A stretch of 64,000 nucleotides of DNA, from the NCBI RefSeq assembly GCF_002929335.1, contig NZ_PJIL01000003.1, positions 186,001 to 250,000 on the forward strand. The letters run 5' to 3'. A model generated the notes under the pieces. It saw only the letters and a program-made list of their open reading frames with translations, had not been told where the DNA came from and did not search any database. Positions 36,887 to 44,436 of this stretch are shown here, piece after piece. Within the stretch, counting starts at the first letter, position 1. Each line of letters begins with the position of its first letter. The stretch is from Arthrobacter sp. Y81. GTDB lineage: Bacteria; Actinomycetota; Actinomycetes; Actinomycetales; Micrococcaceae. A program made the position numbers and the translations under genes.

Positions 36887-37276
36887 ATGGTCATTCTGCA
36901 ATTCCTGGTCGTCGCCGCCGCGTTCGCCGTCATCGATGCCATCTGGCTCAAGACGATGAACCCGTTTTACCGCGGACAGATTGGTGAACTGCTGGCCGAC
37001 CGGCCCAATCTAGGGTACGCGGTGGTGTTCTACGTGATCTACATTGCCGGCATCGTGTTCTTCGCACTGCGTCCCGCGCTCGACGCCGGCAGCTGGCTCA
37101 GCGCGGTGGGCTACGGCGCCGCACTGGGCGCGTTCGCCTACGCCACGTACGACCTCACCAATGCCGCGACGCTGAAGACCTGGCCGCTGCAGCTCATTGT
37201 CGTGGACATCCTCTGGGGCGCAGCATTGACGGCCCTGGCCACGCTGGCCGGCTGGCTCGTCTTCCACGGGAACTGA
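36887..37276 (+). CDS. DUF2177-family membrane protein
   Basis: 129 residues with four predicted membrane segments (about 4-22, 40-60, 67-88, 98-120). Matches DUF2177: VIDAIWLKTMNPFYRGQIGELL and YATYDLTNAATLKTWP are the conserved parts. Function unknown. No Shine-Dalgarno precedes ATG 36887, but TAAGCT lies at -11 to -6, the place of a -10 box for a leaderless transcript. Confidence 0.82.
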   Translation: MVILQFLVVAAAFAVIDAIWLKTMNPFYRGQIGELLADRPNLGYAVVFYVIYIAGIVFFALRPALDAGSWLSAVGYGAALGAFAYATYDLTNAATLKTWPLQLIVVDILWGAALTALATLAGWLVFHGN

Positions 37277-37302
37277 GCGCCCCGGAACCACATTCCGCGG
37301 AG

Positions 37303-38106
37303 CTAGGTCCTGCGGATGGTCAGGATCTGTTCGGCCCGGCCAAAGGGTCCGCTGAGGTCGTGGAGCACCGTGGACGTCAGCCCGATGCCGTCTGCGCCGA
37401 AGGAGACCGCGTTGTCCAGGCCAAGCCAGTCGCCGGCGGGTTTCCGGTACATATGGATCTGCAGGTCCAGGTTGGGGAAGGCGTAGCTGTCCCTTCCCGG
37501 GGGGACGCGGGCCGCTATTCCGTTCGCGGTATCCACCAGCCCCATCAGCCGCGCCACGTCCCCGCTGTCCGCGGTATCCGTGAGCGGGTGTCCGGTGCGA
37601 AGCCAGACCTTCCCGGAGCCCGGACGGTGCCCGTCCGCAACGCGCATTTCCAGGGAACGGATGTAGCCTCCCGGCCAGACGCTGGCACCGTCGTACGGTG
37701 AGCACTCGTCCGGCCCGGGAATCCGGCCGTCTTCGATTGCTGCGACAGCCGTTGTGTCGGACGTAATCAGCCGCCAGGCCGTGGCGCGGATCGCCACGCG
37801 CCCGTCCGCAACGAGTTCCGCCTGCAGCAGTTCGATGGTGCGTCCGGGCCGGAGCGTGGTGGTGACCACCTCGAATTCGCCGCCCGGGATCAGTCCCAGG
37901 ATCTCGTAGCTCAGGCGCGCCATCCGGACATCGTCCCGCGGGTTGTGCCGCTCCAGGCAATCCGCCATGAGTCCCGAGGCCGGCGCCATGTGCTGTTCGT
38001 GCTCGTTCCAGGCACCCTGGGCGTGAATGGTCGAACGGAAACGCCCGCCTCCCAGTGACTCGTAGTAGAAGTCGCCCTCGGCAAGTTCCGGAAGTGCTGC
38101 AGTCAA
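37303..38106 (-). CDS. Acyl-CoA thioesterase-like double hot-dog protein
   Basis: 267 residues, two hot-dog modules like TesB-related thioesterases: an N-terminal half with GRFRSTIHAQGAWNEHEQHMAP and ARLSYEILGLIPGGEFEVVT, and a C-terminal half with PNLDLQIHMYRKPAGDWLGLD. The catalytic residues cannot be pinned down by eye. TTG 38106 (LTAALPELAEGDF) follows GAAAGGG by 6 bases and is preferred to GTG 38148. Confidence 0.75.
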   Translation of the reverse strand: MTAALPELAEGDFYYESLGGGRFRSTIHAQGAWNEHEQHMAPASGLMADCLERHNPRDDVRMARLSYEILGLIPGGEFEVVTTTLRPGRTIELLQAELVADGRVAIRATAWRLITSDTTAVAAIEDGRIPGPDECSPYDGASVWPGGYIRSLEMRVADGHRPGSGKVWLRTGHPLTDTADSGDVARLMGLVDTANGIAARVPPGRDSYAFPNLDLQIHMYRKPAGDWLGLDNAVSFGADGIGLTSTVLHDLSGPFGRAEQILTIRRT

Positions 38107-38243
38107 CGTCGACCCTTTCGCGCGCTTGGTGATGATCCCAGAACACACTATCGCCTGCGGCGGACCCCGGGCCTCGGGCTGCAGCCGCCCAAACGTCCTG
38201 GCGCTGGTCTCACAGCTTCCTCTTATCCTGACCTCATGGCCGG

Positions 38244-38249
38244 TATAAG
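38244..38249 (+). promoter_or_regulatory. Candidate -10 element of the NAGPA-to-DUF4353 operon
   Basis: TATAAG lies 21 bases before the first start codon of the five-gene run, in an otherwise GC-rich intergenic region. No convincing -35 hexamer accompanies it. Confidence 0.35.
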
Positions 38250-38270
38250 TCCGGAGCCTAGAAATAATGC

Positions 38271-39254
38271 ATGACTCCTCCCAAGAACCAACACCGTAAA
38301 GGCGGCCGCGTACGCCGCGCCGTCGTCGCCGGGGCCGTTGCCCTCACACTTTCAGCCGGCGGGGCCACCTCGTGGGCACTGGACCGCTTTGTGGTCCAGC
38401 ACGTGGAAATCTCGGACGTCTCCGCCTACCAGGCAAGCCAGACCGGGACCACGGCGGGCACCACCAGTGAGTCCACCCGCGAACCAGGCAGCACCGCCGC
38501 CGTCACCACGGACACTTCCTACGCCTCGGACAGCACCGACATCAATATCTCCACAGTGACCACCGGCAGCGGCGACAGCACCGTCACCACCTACGTTGCC
38601 GACGTCGTGCTGGATGACGCCACCACACTGCAGTCCGCGTTCGCCAACAACAGCTTCGGCGAGAACATCACCGAGACCACCTCCGCGATCGCCGAAGACA
38701 ACAACGCGGTGTTCGCCATCAACGGCGACTATTACGGCTTCCGCGACACCGGCATCGTGATCCGCAACGGCGTGGTGTTCCGCGACGAGGGCGCCCGGCA
38801 GGGCCTGGCCTTCTACCGCGACGGCACCGTGAAGGTCTACGACGAAACCGCCACCACCGCCGAGCAGCTGCTGGCGGACGGCGTCTGGAACACCCTCTCC
38901 TTCGGCCCGTCCCTGCTGGACGACGGCGAGATCGCCGACGGCATCGAGGACGTGGAGGTGGACACCAACTTCGGCAACCACTCCATCCAGGGCGAGCAGC
39001 CCCGCACCGCCGTCGGCATCATCGACGAAAACCACCTGGTGTTCGTGGTGGTGGACGGCCGCAGCCCCGGCTACAGCTCGGGCGTGACCATGACCGGGCT
39101 GGCGCAGATCATGCAGGACCTCGGCGCCACCACGGCGTACAACATCGACGGCGGCGGATCCTCCACCATGTATTTCAACGGGGAGCTGGTCAACAACCCG
39201 CTGGGCGAAAACAAGGAACGCGGCACCTCCGACATCCTCTACATCGCGCAGTAG
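38271..39254 (+). CDS. Exported phosphodiester glycosidase (NAGPA domain)
   Basis: 327 residues. A basic N-terminus (KNQHRKGGRVRRAV) and one hydrophobic segment (about 17-38) make it secreted or membrane-anchored. A Ser/Thr-rich stalk (about 55-105) leads to the NAGPA domain: FAINGDYYGF, PRTAVGIIDENHLVFVVVDG and the terminal NIDGGGSSTMYFNG are its signature parts. The human relative cleaves GlcNAc-1-phosphodiester bonds; bacterial members are thought to act on exopolysaccharide or surface phosphoglycans. First of five co-directional genes. Confidence 0.85.
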   Translation: MTPPKNQHRKGGRVRRAVVAGAVALTLSAGGATSWALDRFVVQHVEISDVSAYQASQTGTTAGTTSESTREPGSTAAVTTDTSYASDSTDINISTVTTGSGDSTVTTYVADVVLDDATTLQSAFANNSFGENITETTSAIAEDNNAVFAINGDYYGFRDTGIVIRNGVVFRDEGARQGLAFYRDGTVKVYDETATTAEQLLADGVWNTLSFGPSLLDDGEIADGIEDVEVDTNFGNHSIQGEQPRTAVGIIDENHLVFVVVDGRSPGYSSGVTMTGLAQIMQDLGATTAYNIDGGGSSTMYFNGELVNNPLGENKERGTSDILYIAQ

Positions 39255-39263
39255 AGGCCGGCC

Positions 39264-40388
39264 ATGATCATCCTGATCCCGGCCTACGAGCCGGACCGGC
39301 AACTGCCCGCCCTGATCCGCTCCATCCGGGAGACCGAACCGTGGGCCACCGTGGTGGTGGTCGATGACGGCAGCGGCCCCGCATACCGCGAGGTGTTCGA
39401 CGGCGTCAGGGCGCTTGGGTGCCACGTCATCGGATACTCCCGCAACCGGGGAAAGGGCTTCGCCCTCAAGACCGGTTTCGGCTTCATTGCGGACCACCTG
39501 CCCGGCCGGAACGTGGTCTGCGCCGACAGCGACGGCCAGCACACCATCGTGGACATCCTTCGCGTGGCGGCCGCGGTATCGGGTGACCCGGTACAAAGTG
39601 CCGCGGCCGAGAGCAGCCCGTTACAGGGCGGCCCAACGGCCATGGTGCTGGGCACCCGAAGCTTCACCGGCAACGTCCCCGCCCGCAGCAGGTTCGGCAA
39701 CAACGCCACCAGGCTGCTGTTCACCCTGGCCACCGGCGAGCGCATTGCCGACACGCAGACCGGCCTCCGCGGCTACCCCGCCTCCATGCTCCCCTGGCTC
39801 CGGTCCGTCCACGGCGAGCGCTACGAGTACGAGTTGAATCTCCTGCTCGAGGCCAGGCAGGCCGGCTACGCGATCAGGAGCGTGGACATCGCCACGGTGT
39901 ACCTGGATCACAATGCGGGGTCGCATTTCCGGCCGCTGGCGGACTCCGCCCGGATCTATGCGCCGCTGCTGAAATTCCTGGCGTCCTCGTTCACGGCGTT
40001 CCTGGTGGACACCGTGATGTTCCTGATCCTCAATGCGGCCGCCGACTCGCTGCTGCTTGCGGTGGTCGGCGCCCGGGCCGTGAGTTCGGCCATCAACTTC
40101 GCCGTCAACCGCAGGGTGGTGTTCCGGCACGGCCGGGAGAAGCCTGCAGCGCAAACCGGTGTCCGCTATTTCAGCCTGGTACTGGTGCTGCTTGCCGCCA
40201 ACTTCGCGCTCATCGCAGTCCTTGACGCGGTGTCCCTGCCCCCGCTGGCCGCCAAGATCCTCGCTGAAGTCGCCCTGCTGGCCGTCAGCTACGCGGTACA
40301 GCAGCGGCTTCTCTTCGCCAAGCGCGCCGCCAAACCCGCGGAGGAAACCCGCAAGGAACGCTCAGCCGACACTCATATTCCGGCCTAG
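39264..40388 (+). CDS. GT2 glycosyltransferase fused to a GtrA membrane domain
   Basis: 374 residues. Residues about 1-230 form a GT-A fold: IILIPAYEPDRQLPALI, VVVDDGSG, and CADSDGQHTI as the DxD-like metal site, related to dolichyl/undecaprenyl-phosphate sugar transferases. Residues about 240-355 hold four membrane segments with the GtrA signature (AVSSAINFAVNRRVVFRHG). The enzyme probably loads a sugar on a lipid phosphate, and the GtrA half may flip it. The two parts are usually separate genes. The start is 9 bases after the NAGPA stop. Confidence 0.85.
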   Translation: MIILIPAYEPDRQLPALIRSIRETEPWATVVVVDDGSGPAYREVFDGVRALGCHVIGYSRNRGKGFALKTGFGFIADHLPGRNVVCADSDGQHTIVDILRVAAAVSGDPVQSAAAESSPLQGGPTAMVLGTRSFTGNVPARSRFGNNATRLLFTLATGERIADTQTGLRGYPASMLPWLRSVHGERYEYELNLLLEARQAGYAIRSVDIATVYLDHNAGSHFRPLADSARIYAPLLKFLASSFTAFLVDTVMFLILNAAADSLLLAVVGARAVSSAINFAVNRRVVFRHGREKPAAQTGVRYFSLVLVLLAANFALIAVLDAVSLPPLAAKILAEVALLAVSYAVQQRLLFAKRAAKPAEETRKERSADTHIPA

Positions 40389-40463
40389 GTTCCGTCACAG
40401 CACCTGCACAGTTTGGCCGGGGATCGTAAAGACCAATCCACCAATCAGATTCCGGAGAATTCC

Positions 40464-41150
40464 ATGACACCGCTCATCCTTATCGCCGCCGACCTGGCCG
40501 CCATCAGCATCCTGACCTTCGCCCTCTACCTGCGCCGGCACCGGCGCCGCGACCTGGTGGTGTCCTACCTCGGCATGAATGTCGGCGTCATGGCCGTTGC
40601 CGCCGCACTCTCCGGCTCCGCCGCCGGCGTCGGCCTGGGACTCGGCCTCTTCGGCGTCCTGTCCATCATCCGGCTCCGCTCCACTGAGCTGGCCCAGCAC
40701 GAGGTTGCGTACTACTTCTCAGCCCTGGCCCTTGGCCTGATCGCCGGCCTTGGAATCGACCCCGTGTGGCTGCCGCTGGCGCTGATGGCCATGATCCTGC
40801 TGGTGATGTTCGTGGGCGACCACTCACGGGTCCTGCCGGCCTACCGCCACCAGACAGTGATCCTCGACCGTGCCATCGCCGTGGATGAGGAACTCTACGC
40901 CCGGCTCGAAGAGGTGGTCCACGGCAAGGTCCACTCGGCCACCGTGCAGGAGCTGGACCTCGTCAACGACAAGACGGTCGTCGATGTGCGCTACGCCTAC
41001 GTTCCGGCAGCGTTCCCCGCCGGCCCTGCCGCCCTGCAAATCCCGTCGGCCGGGACCCCCGTCATGGAACCGGCAGACCTCGCCCCCTTCCCGACGGCGG
41101 CTGCCCGCCACGCGGCGGACCCTGTCCATGCCTCGGCAGGTGCGGCATGA
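40464..41150 (+). CDS. DUF4956-family membrane protein
   Basis: 228 residues. Four membrane segments (about 3-22, 33-60, 70-92, 96-115) with the conserved GLGLGLFGVLSIIRLRSTELAQ region, then a soluble C-terminal domain (about 125-228) ending in a Pro/Ala-rich tail. DUF4956 genes repeatedly sit beside VTC-domain genes. ATG 40464 has CCGGAG 7 bases upstream. The stop overlaps the VTC gene start by 4 bases (ATGA), arguing for a physical partnership. Confidence 0.85.
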   Translation: MTPLILIAADLAAISILTFALYLRRHRRRDLVVSYLGMNVGVMAVAAALSGSAAGVGLGLGLFGVLSIIRLRSTELAQHEVAYYFSALALGLIAGLGIDPVWLPLALMAMILLVMFVGDHSRVLPAYRHQTVILDRAIAVDEELYARLEEVVHGKVHSATVQELDLVNDKTVVDVRYAYVPAAFPAGPAALQIPSAGTPVMEPADLAPFPTAAARHAADPVHASAGAA

Positions 41151-41935
41151 GCGCCCCGGCGCAAGCCGGCGTCCTGGGCACCCTGCGCCTGCTGCCGCCG
41201 GTCGGGCTGGACGAACTGAACGCCGAAGCCGCACTGCAGACCCGGGTGGACCGCAAGTATGTGGTCCCCGAGACGCTGGCACAGCAGCTACTGGCCACGT
41301 TCGACGCCGAGGTCCGGGTGCTGGAGATGGACGGCTCCCGCTGCTTCGCTTACGACTCGGTGTACTTCGACACCGCGCAGCTGGACAGCTACCTAATGGC
41401 GGCCCACGGCCGCCGTCGCCGCTACAAGATCCGCACCAGGACCTATGTGGACAGCGCCATCAGCTTCCTGGAAGTCAAGACGGAAGGCGCCCGCGAGGCC
41501 ACGATCAAGGAACGCATCCCCTACGACCTCAGCGACCGCGCCCGGCTGACGGCCGAAGGCCTGGACTACGTCCACGAAACCCTCGCCGCCGCGGTGGGGG
41601 ACGTGCCCTCCGGACCTTTGGGGCCCGTGCTCGAAACCCGCTACTTCCGCACCACGCTGTACCTGCCCGAATCCGGCAGCCGGGCCACCATCGACACGGA
41701 CGTGACCTGGCAGCGCCCCGGCCAGCAGGCCTGGGTACTGGACGGCGCCGTGATCCTCGAGACCAAGTCCGGATCGACGGCCGGCCCGCTGGACCGGCAC
41801 CTCTGGGCACACGGAGTGCGGCCCTCCCGGATCTCCAAGTTCGCCACCGGCATGGCGGCGCTCTGCCCTGACCTGCCGGCCAACCGCTGGAACCGGACAC
41901 TGCGCCGGAACCTGGCTCTCCGCCCCGCCGCCTGA
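41147..41935 (+). CDS. VTC-domain polyphosphate polymerase
   Basis: 262 residues of the CYTH/VTC tunnel fold. In yeast Vtc4 this domain makes polyphosphate from ATP. Tunnel-lining basic and metal-binding positions appear conserved: Arg36-Lys37 (RVDRKYVV), Lys94/Arg96/Arg98 (RRYKIRTRTY), Glu109/Lys111 (FLEVKTEG), Lys121/Arg123, Arg165 (LETRYFRT), Glu205/Lys207 (ILETKSGS) and Lys231 (RISKFATG). It has no membrane segment and no SPX domain, so it should act in the cytoplasm, presumably at the membrane with the DUF4956 protein encoded just upstream. The product is inferred. Confidence 0.85.
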   Translation: MSAPAQAGVLGTLRLLPPVGLDELNAEAALQTRVDRKYVVPETLAQQLLATFDAEVRVLEMDGSRCFAYDSVYFDTAQLDSYLMAAHGRRRRYKIRTRTYVDSAISFLEVKTEGAREATIKERIPYDLSDRARLTAEGLDYVHETLAAAVGDVPSGPLGPVLETRYFRTTLYLPESGSRATIDTDVTWQRPGQQAWVLDGAVILETKSGSTAGPLDRHLWAHGVRPSRISKFATGMAALCPDLPANRWNRTLRRNLALRPAA

Positions 41936-41974
41936 CCTACTGCTCCCCCGAATACTTCACAGAAGGAACACACC

Positions 41975-43543
41975 ATGAAACGCTTCCGCACCGCCCTGTC
42001 CGTCACCGCCCTCGCCCTCGCCGTGGGACTGGCAGGCTGCTCCGCCGCCGGCACGGCATCCACCGGCACCTCCATCACCGGCACCACAACCTCGGGCACG
42101 GCAGCGTCGTCCGGAACCGCCGAGGCCGTCTCCCTCGACACCCTCGCGGCGGACACCCACTACGACGCCGACGACCTCACCTGGGACGCGGCGTCGGAAG
42201 TAGCCGTGACCCTGGCGAACGGCGCCAGCACTGTGGCCTCCGGCACGTCGTCGGACGCTGTGAAGGTCGACGGCGGCACTGTCACCATCAGCGCGGACGG
42301 CACGTACCGCCTGACCGGATCGCTGTCGGACGGGCAGGTAGTGGTCGCCGCCGGTGAGGAAGCCGTGGTGCGCATCATCCTCGACGGCGCGGATATAACC
42401 AGCTCCACCGGCTCCCCGTTTGTGGTGCAGAGCGCCAACGAAGCCATCGTCGTCCTCGAAGACGGCACGTCCAACACCCTGAGCGACGCTGCCACGTACG
42501 CAGACCAGGGCGAGGACGCCCCCGATGCCGCGCTCTACTCCATGGCGGACCTCACCATCGCCGGCACCGGCTCGCTCACAGTGGACGGGAAGTACAACGA
42601 CGGCATCTCCTCCAAGGACGGCCTGGTGCTGGCCGCCGGAACCGTGAAGGTGGATGCCGCGGATGACGGAATCGTGGGCAAGGACTACGCCGTGCTCCTC
42701 GACGGCGACTACCAGGTCACGGCCGGCGACGACGGATTCAAGTCGGAGAACGAGGAAGATGAAGGCCGCGGCTGGGTGCTCATCAACGGCGGCACCCTGA
42801 ACGTAAGCGCCGGTGACGACGGCATCAAGGCCTTCAACACGCTCACCATCGCCGCCGGCACCGCCACGGTGGAAGAGTCCGAAGAAGGCCTGGAAGCCCA
42901 GCACATCATGATCTCCGGCGGCACGGCCACCGTCACGTCCAACGACGACGGCGTCAACGCGTCCGGCGGCAGCTCTGGCAGCACCGATTCGCAGGGCGGA
43001 ATGGGCGGCGGTGAGATGGCCGCGGGCGACTACACCGTGGAAATCACCGGCGGCTCGCTGACCATCAATTCGCAGGGCGACGGCCTGGACTCCAACGGCA
43101 ACGCCACGATCACCGGCGGCACGGTGGTGGTCAACGGGCCCACCAACGACGGCAACGGTGCGCTGGACGTCAACGGCGAACTCGTGGTGAACGGCGGAAC
43201 AGTCGCGGCCGCGGGAAGCTCCGGCATGGCAGTGACGCCCGGAACGTCCTCATCGCAGTCCGGCGTCCAGCTGACCTTCGGCTCTGCCCTTCCGGCCGGC
43301 ACCACCTTCCAGCTCGCGGATTCGAGCGGCGCCGTGGTGGCGACCTTCGTGACGGCGAAGCAGGCAGCCTCGCTGGTCTTCTCCTCCGCAGCCATCACGG
43401 CCGGTGAGGAATACACGGTGTACACCGGCGGGACGGCCCAGGTCACCGCCGGTCTCGGAGACGGAACTCTCGACGGCGCACAGGAGCAGGGCACCGTGAC
43501 CGCCGGCGAATACACGGCGGCCCGCGGTCCCGGCGGCCGCTAA
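41975..43543 (+). CDS. DUF4353-like (carbohydrate-binding) surface lipoprotein
   Basis: 522 residues. Signal peptide with lipobox GLAGCS (Cys24). The mature protein is Gly/Asp/Thr/Val-rich with a repeating beta-helix pattern: GDYQVTAGDDGFKSENEEDEG, LINGGTLNVSAGDDGIKAFN-type turns, ISGGTATVTSNDDGVNASGG. The many GDDG turns may bind calcium. It matches the family often annotated as carbohydrate-binding domain-containing (DUF4353), known from CotH/VTC/DUF4956 neighbourhoods; no CotH kinase is encoded here. Last gene of the operon, followed by a terminator. Confidence 0.8.
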   Translation: MKRFRTALSVTALALAVGLAGCSAAGTASTGTSITGTTTSGTAASSGTAEAVSLDTLAADTHYDADDLTWDAASEVAVTLANGASTVASGTSSDAVKVDGGTVTISADGTYRLTGSLSDGQVVVAAGEEAVVRIILDGADITSSTGSPFVVQSANEAIVVLEDGTSNTLSDAATYADQGEDAPDAALYSMADLTIAGTGSLTVDGKYNDGISSKDGLVLAAGTVKVDAADDGIVGKDYAVLLDGDYQVTAGDDGFKSENEEDEGRGWVLINGGTLNVSAGDDGIKAFNTLTIAAGTATVEESEEGLEAQHIMISGGTATVTSNDDGVNASGGSSGSTDSQGGMGGGEMAAGDYTVEITGGSLTINSQGDGLDSNGNATITGGTVVVNGPTNDGNGALDVNGELVVNGGTVAAAGSSGMAVTPGTSSSQSGVQLTFGSALPAGTTFQLADSSGAVVATFVTAKQAASLVFSSAAITAGEEYTVYTGGTAQVTAGLGDGTLDGAQEQGTVTAGEYTAARGPGGR

Positions 43544-43560
43544 CCGGCCCGCCACAGGAT

Positions 43561-43600
43561 AACGGCGGGGGACGACGGCTTGGCCGCGTCCCCCGCCGTT
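43561..43600 (+). terminator. Hairpin terminator after the VTC operon
   Basis: Perfect 14-bp GC-rich stem (43561-43574 with 43587-43600), 12-base loop, 17 bases after the stop of the DUF4353-like gene. Confidence 0.8.
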
Positions 43601-43700
43601 CCCGTGTGCCGTCTTTCAGTGCTGTCTTCCTGTGCGCGGCACCCTTTCGGACTAGACTCAGGAACTGGTTCTCCTAACTACGCTCGGAAGAGGTATTCCC

Positions 43701-44402
43701 CTGATACGGGTCATCAGCTACAACCTTCGAAAGCACGCGGCGCGCGGCGAACTGCTCGATCTGGCCCGCGACTTCGGGATAGATGCCTTGTGCCTGCAGG
43801 AGTGCGACACTACGGATTTACCGGACACGCTGGGGCCCCTGCACCTGGCCGATTCGACCAAGGGCAACAGGCTGGGACTTGCCATCTACTACCGGATGGA
43901 CCGCTTCACGGCCTTCGAAACCAACACTTTCGCCCTGAAGAAATCACTGCACGACCGGGTTCTGGCACCGGCGCATGAGCGGCTGATCGGCACGAGGGTC
44001 GTAGACAACGAAACGGACCATGAGCTGGTGATCGCTTCCTTCCACGCGGCGCCCCTGACGGCTTCCAATTCGTTGCGCCGGAAACAGATCAAGGCGGCAC
44101 ACGCGGAGCTCCTCGGCATGGGCAGCGGACTGATGACTCTTATGGTGGGTGACTTCAACTACCCCTTCTTCACGAAGAACCTCACGGAACACATGAAAAA
44201 TTCCGGCTACGAGCTCTCGCTCAGTGACCGGCGGACCTATACGAGGTACAAGGTCTTCAAGGGGCATTTCGACTTTGCCACCTCCCTCGGGCTGGACATC
44301 GAGAACGTGGAGACCCTGCCGCGCGGCGCGTCGGACCACCTTCCCATCCTGGTATCCGCCGAATATGGCCAGGATTCCGGCCCGATCCAGGGAACGCCTT
44401 AG
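43701..44402 (+). CDS. Endonuclease/exonuclease/phosphatase (EEP) family protein, apparent CTG start
   Basis: 233 residues, DNase I-like fold. Residues: Asn8 (RVISYNLRKH), Glu34 (LCLQECD), His115 (IASFHAAP), Asp151/Asn153 (MVGDFNYPF), and Asp212-His213 (GASDHLPI) make a full metal-phosphoesterase site. The conserved N-terminus IRVISYNLR is encoded upstream of any ATG, GTG or TTG in frame. The only sensible start is CTG 43701, 7 bases after GAAGAGG (43687-43693). A TTG at 43788 would delete the first catalytic residue. Cytosolic; substrate unknown. Confidence 0.8.
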   Translation: MIRVISYNLRKHAARGELLDLARDFGIDALCLQECDTTDLPDTLGPLHLADSTKGNRLGLAIYYRMDRFTAFETNTFALKKSLHDRVLAPAHERLIGTRVVDNETDHELVIASFHAAPLTASNSLRRKQIKAAHAELLGMGSGLMTLMVGDFNYPFFTKNLTEHMKNSGYELSLSDRRTYTRYKVFKGHFDFATSLGLDIENVETLPRGASDHLPILVSAEYGQDSGPIQGTP

Positions 44403-44436
44403 CCCTGACGCCGACCACCAGCCCGGGAGGCACCAT

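Noticed and set aside
37010..38146. 378-codon frame overlapping the thioesterase gene
   Set aside because: Arg/Gly/Pro-rich shadow frame; the thioesterase frame on the same strand has clear hot-dog motifs.
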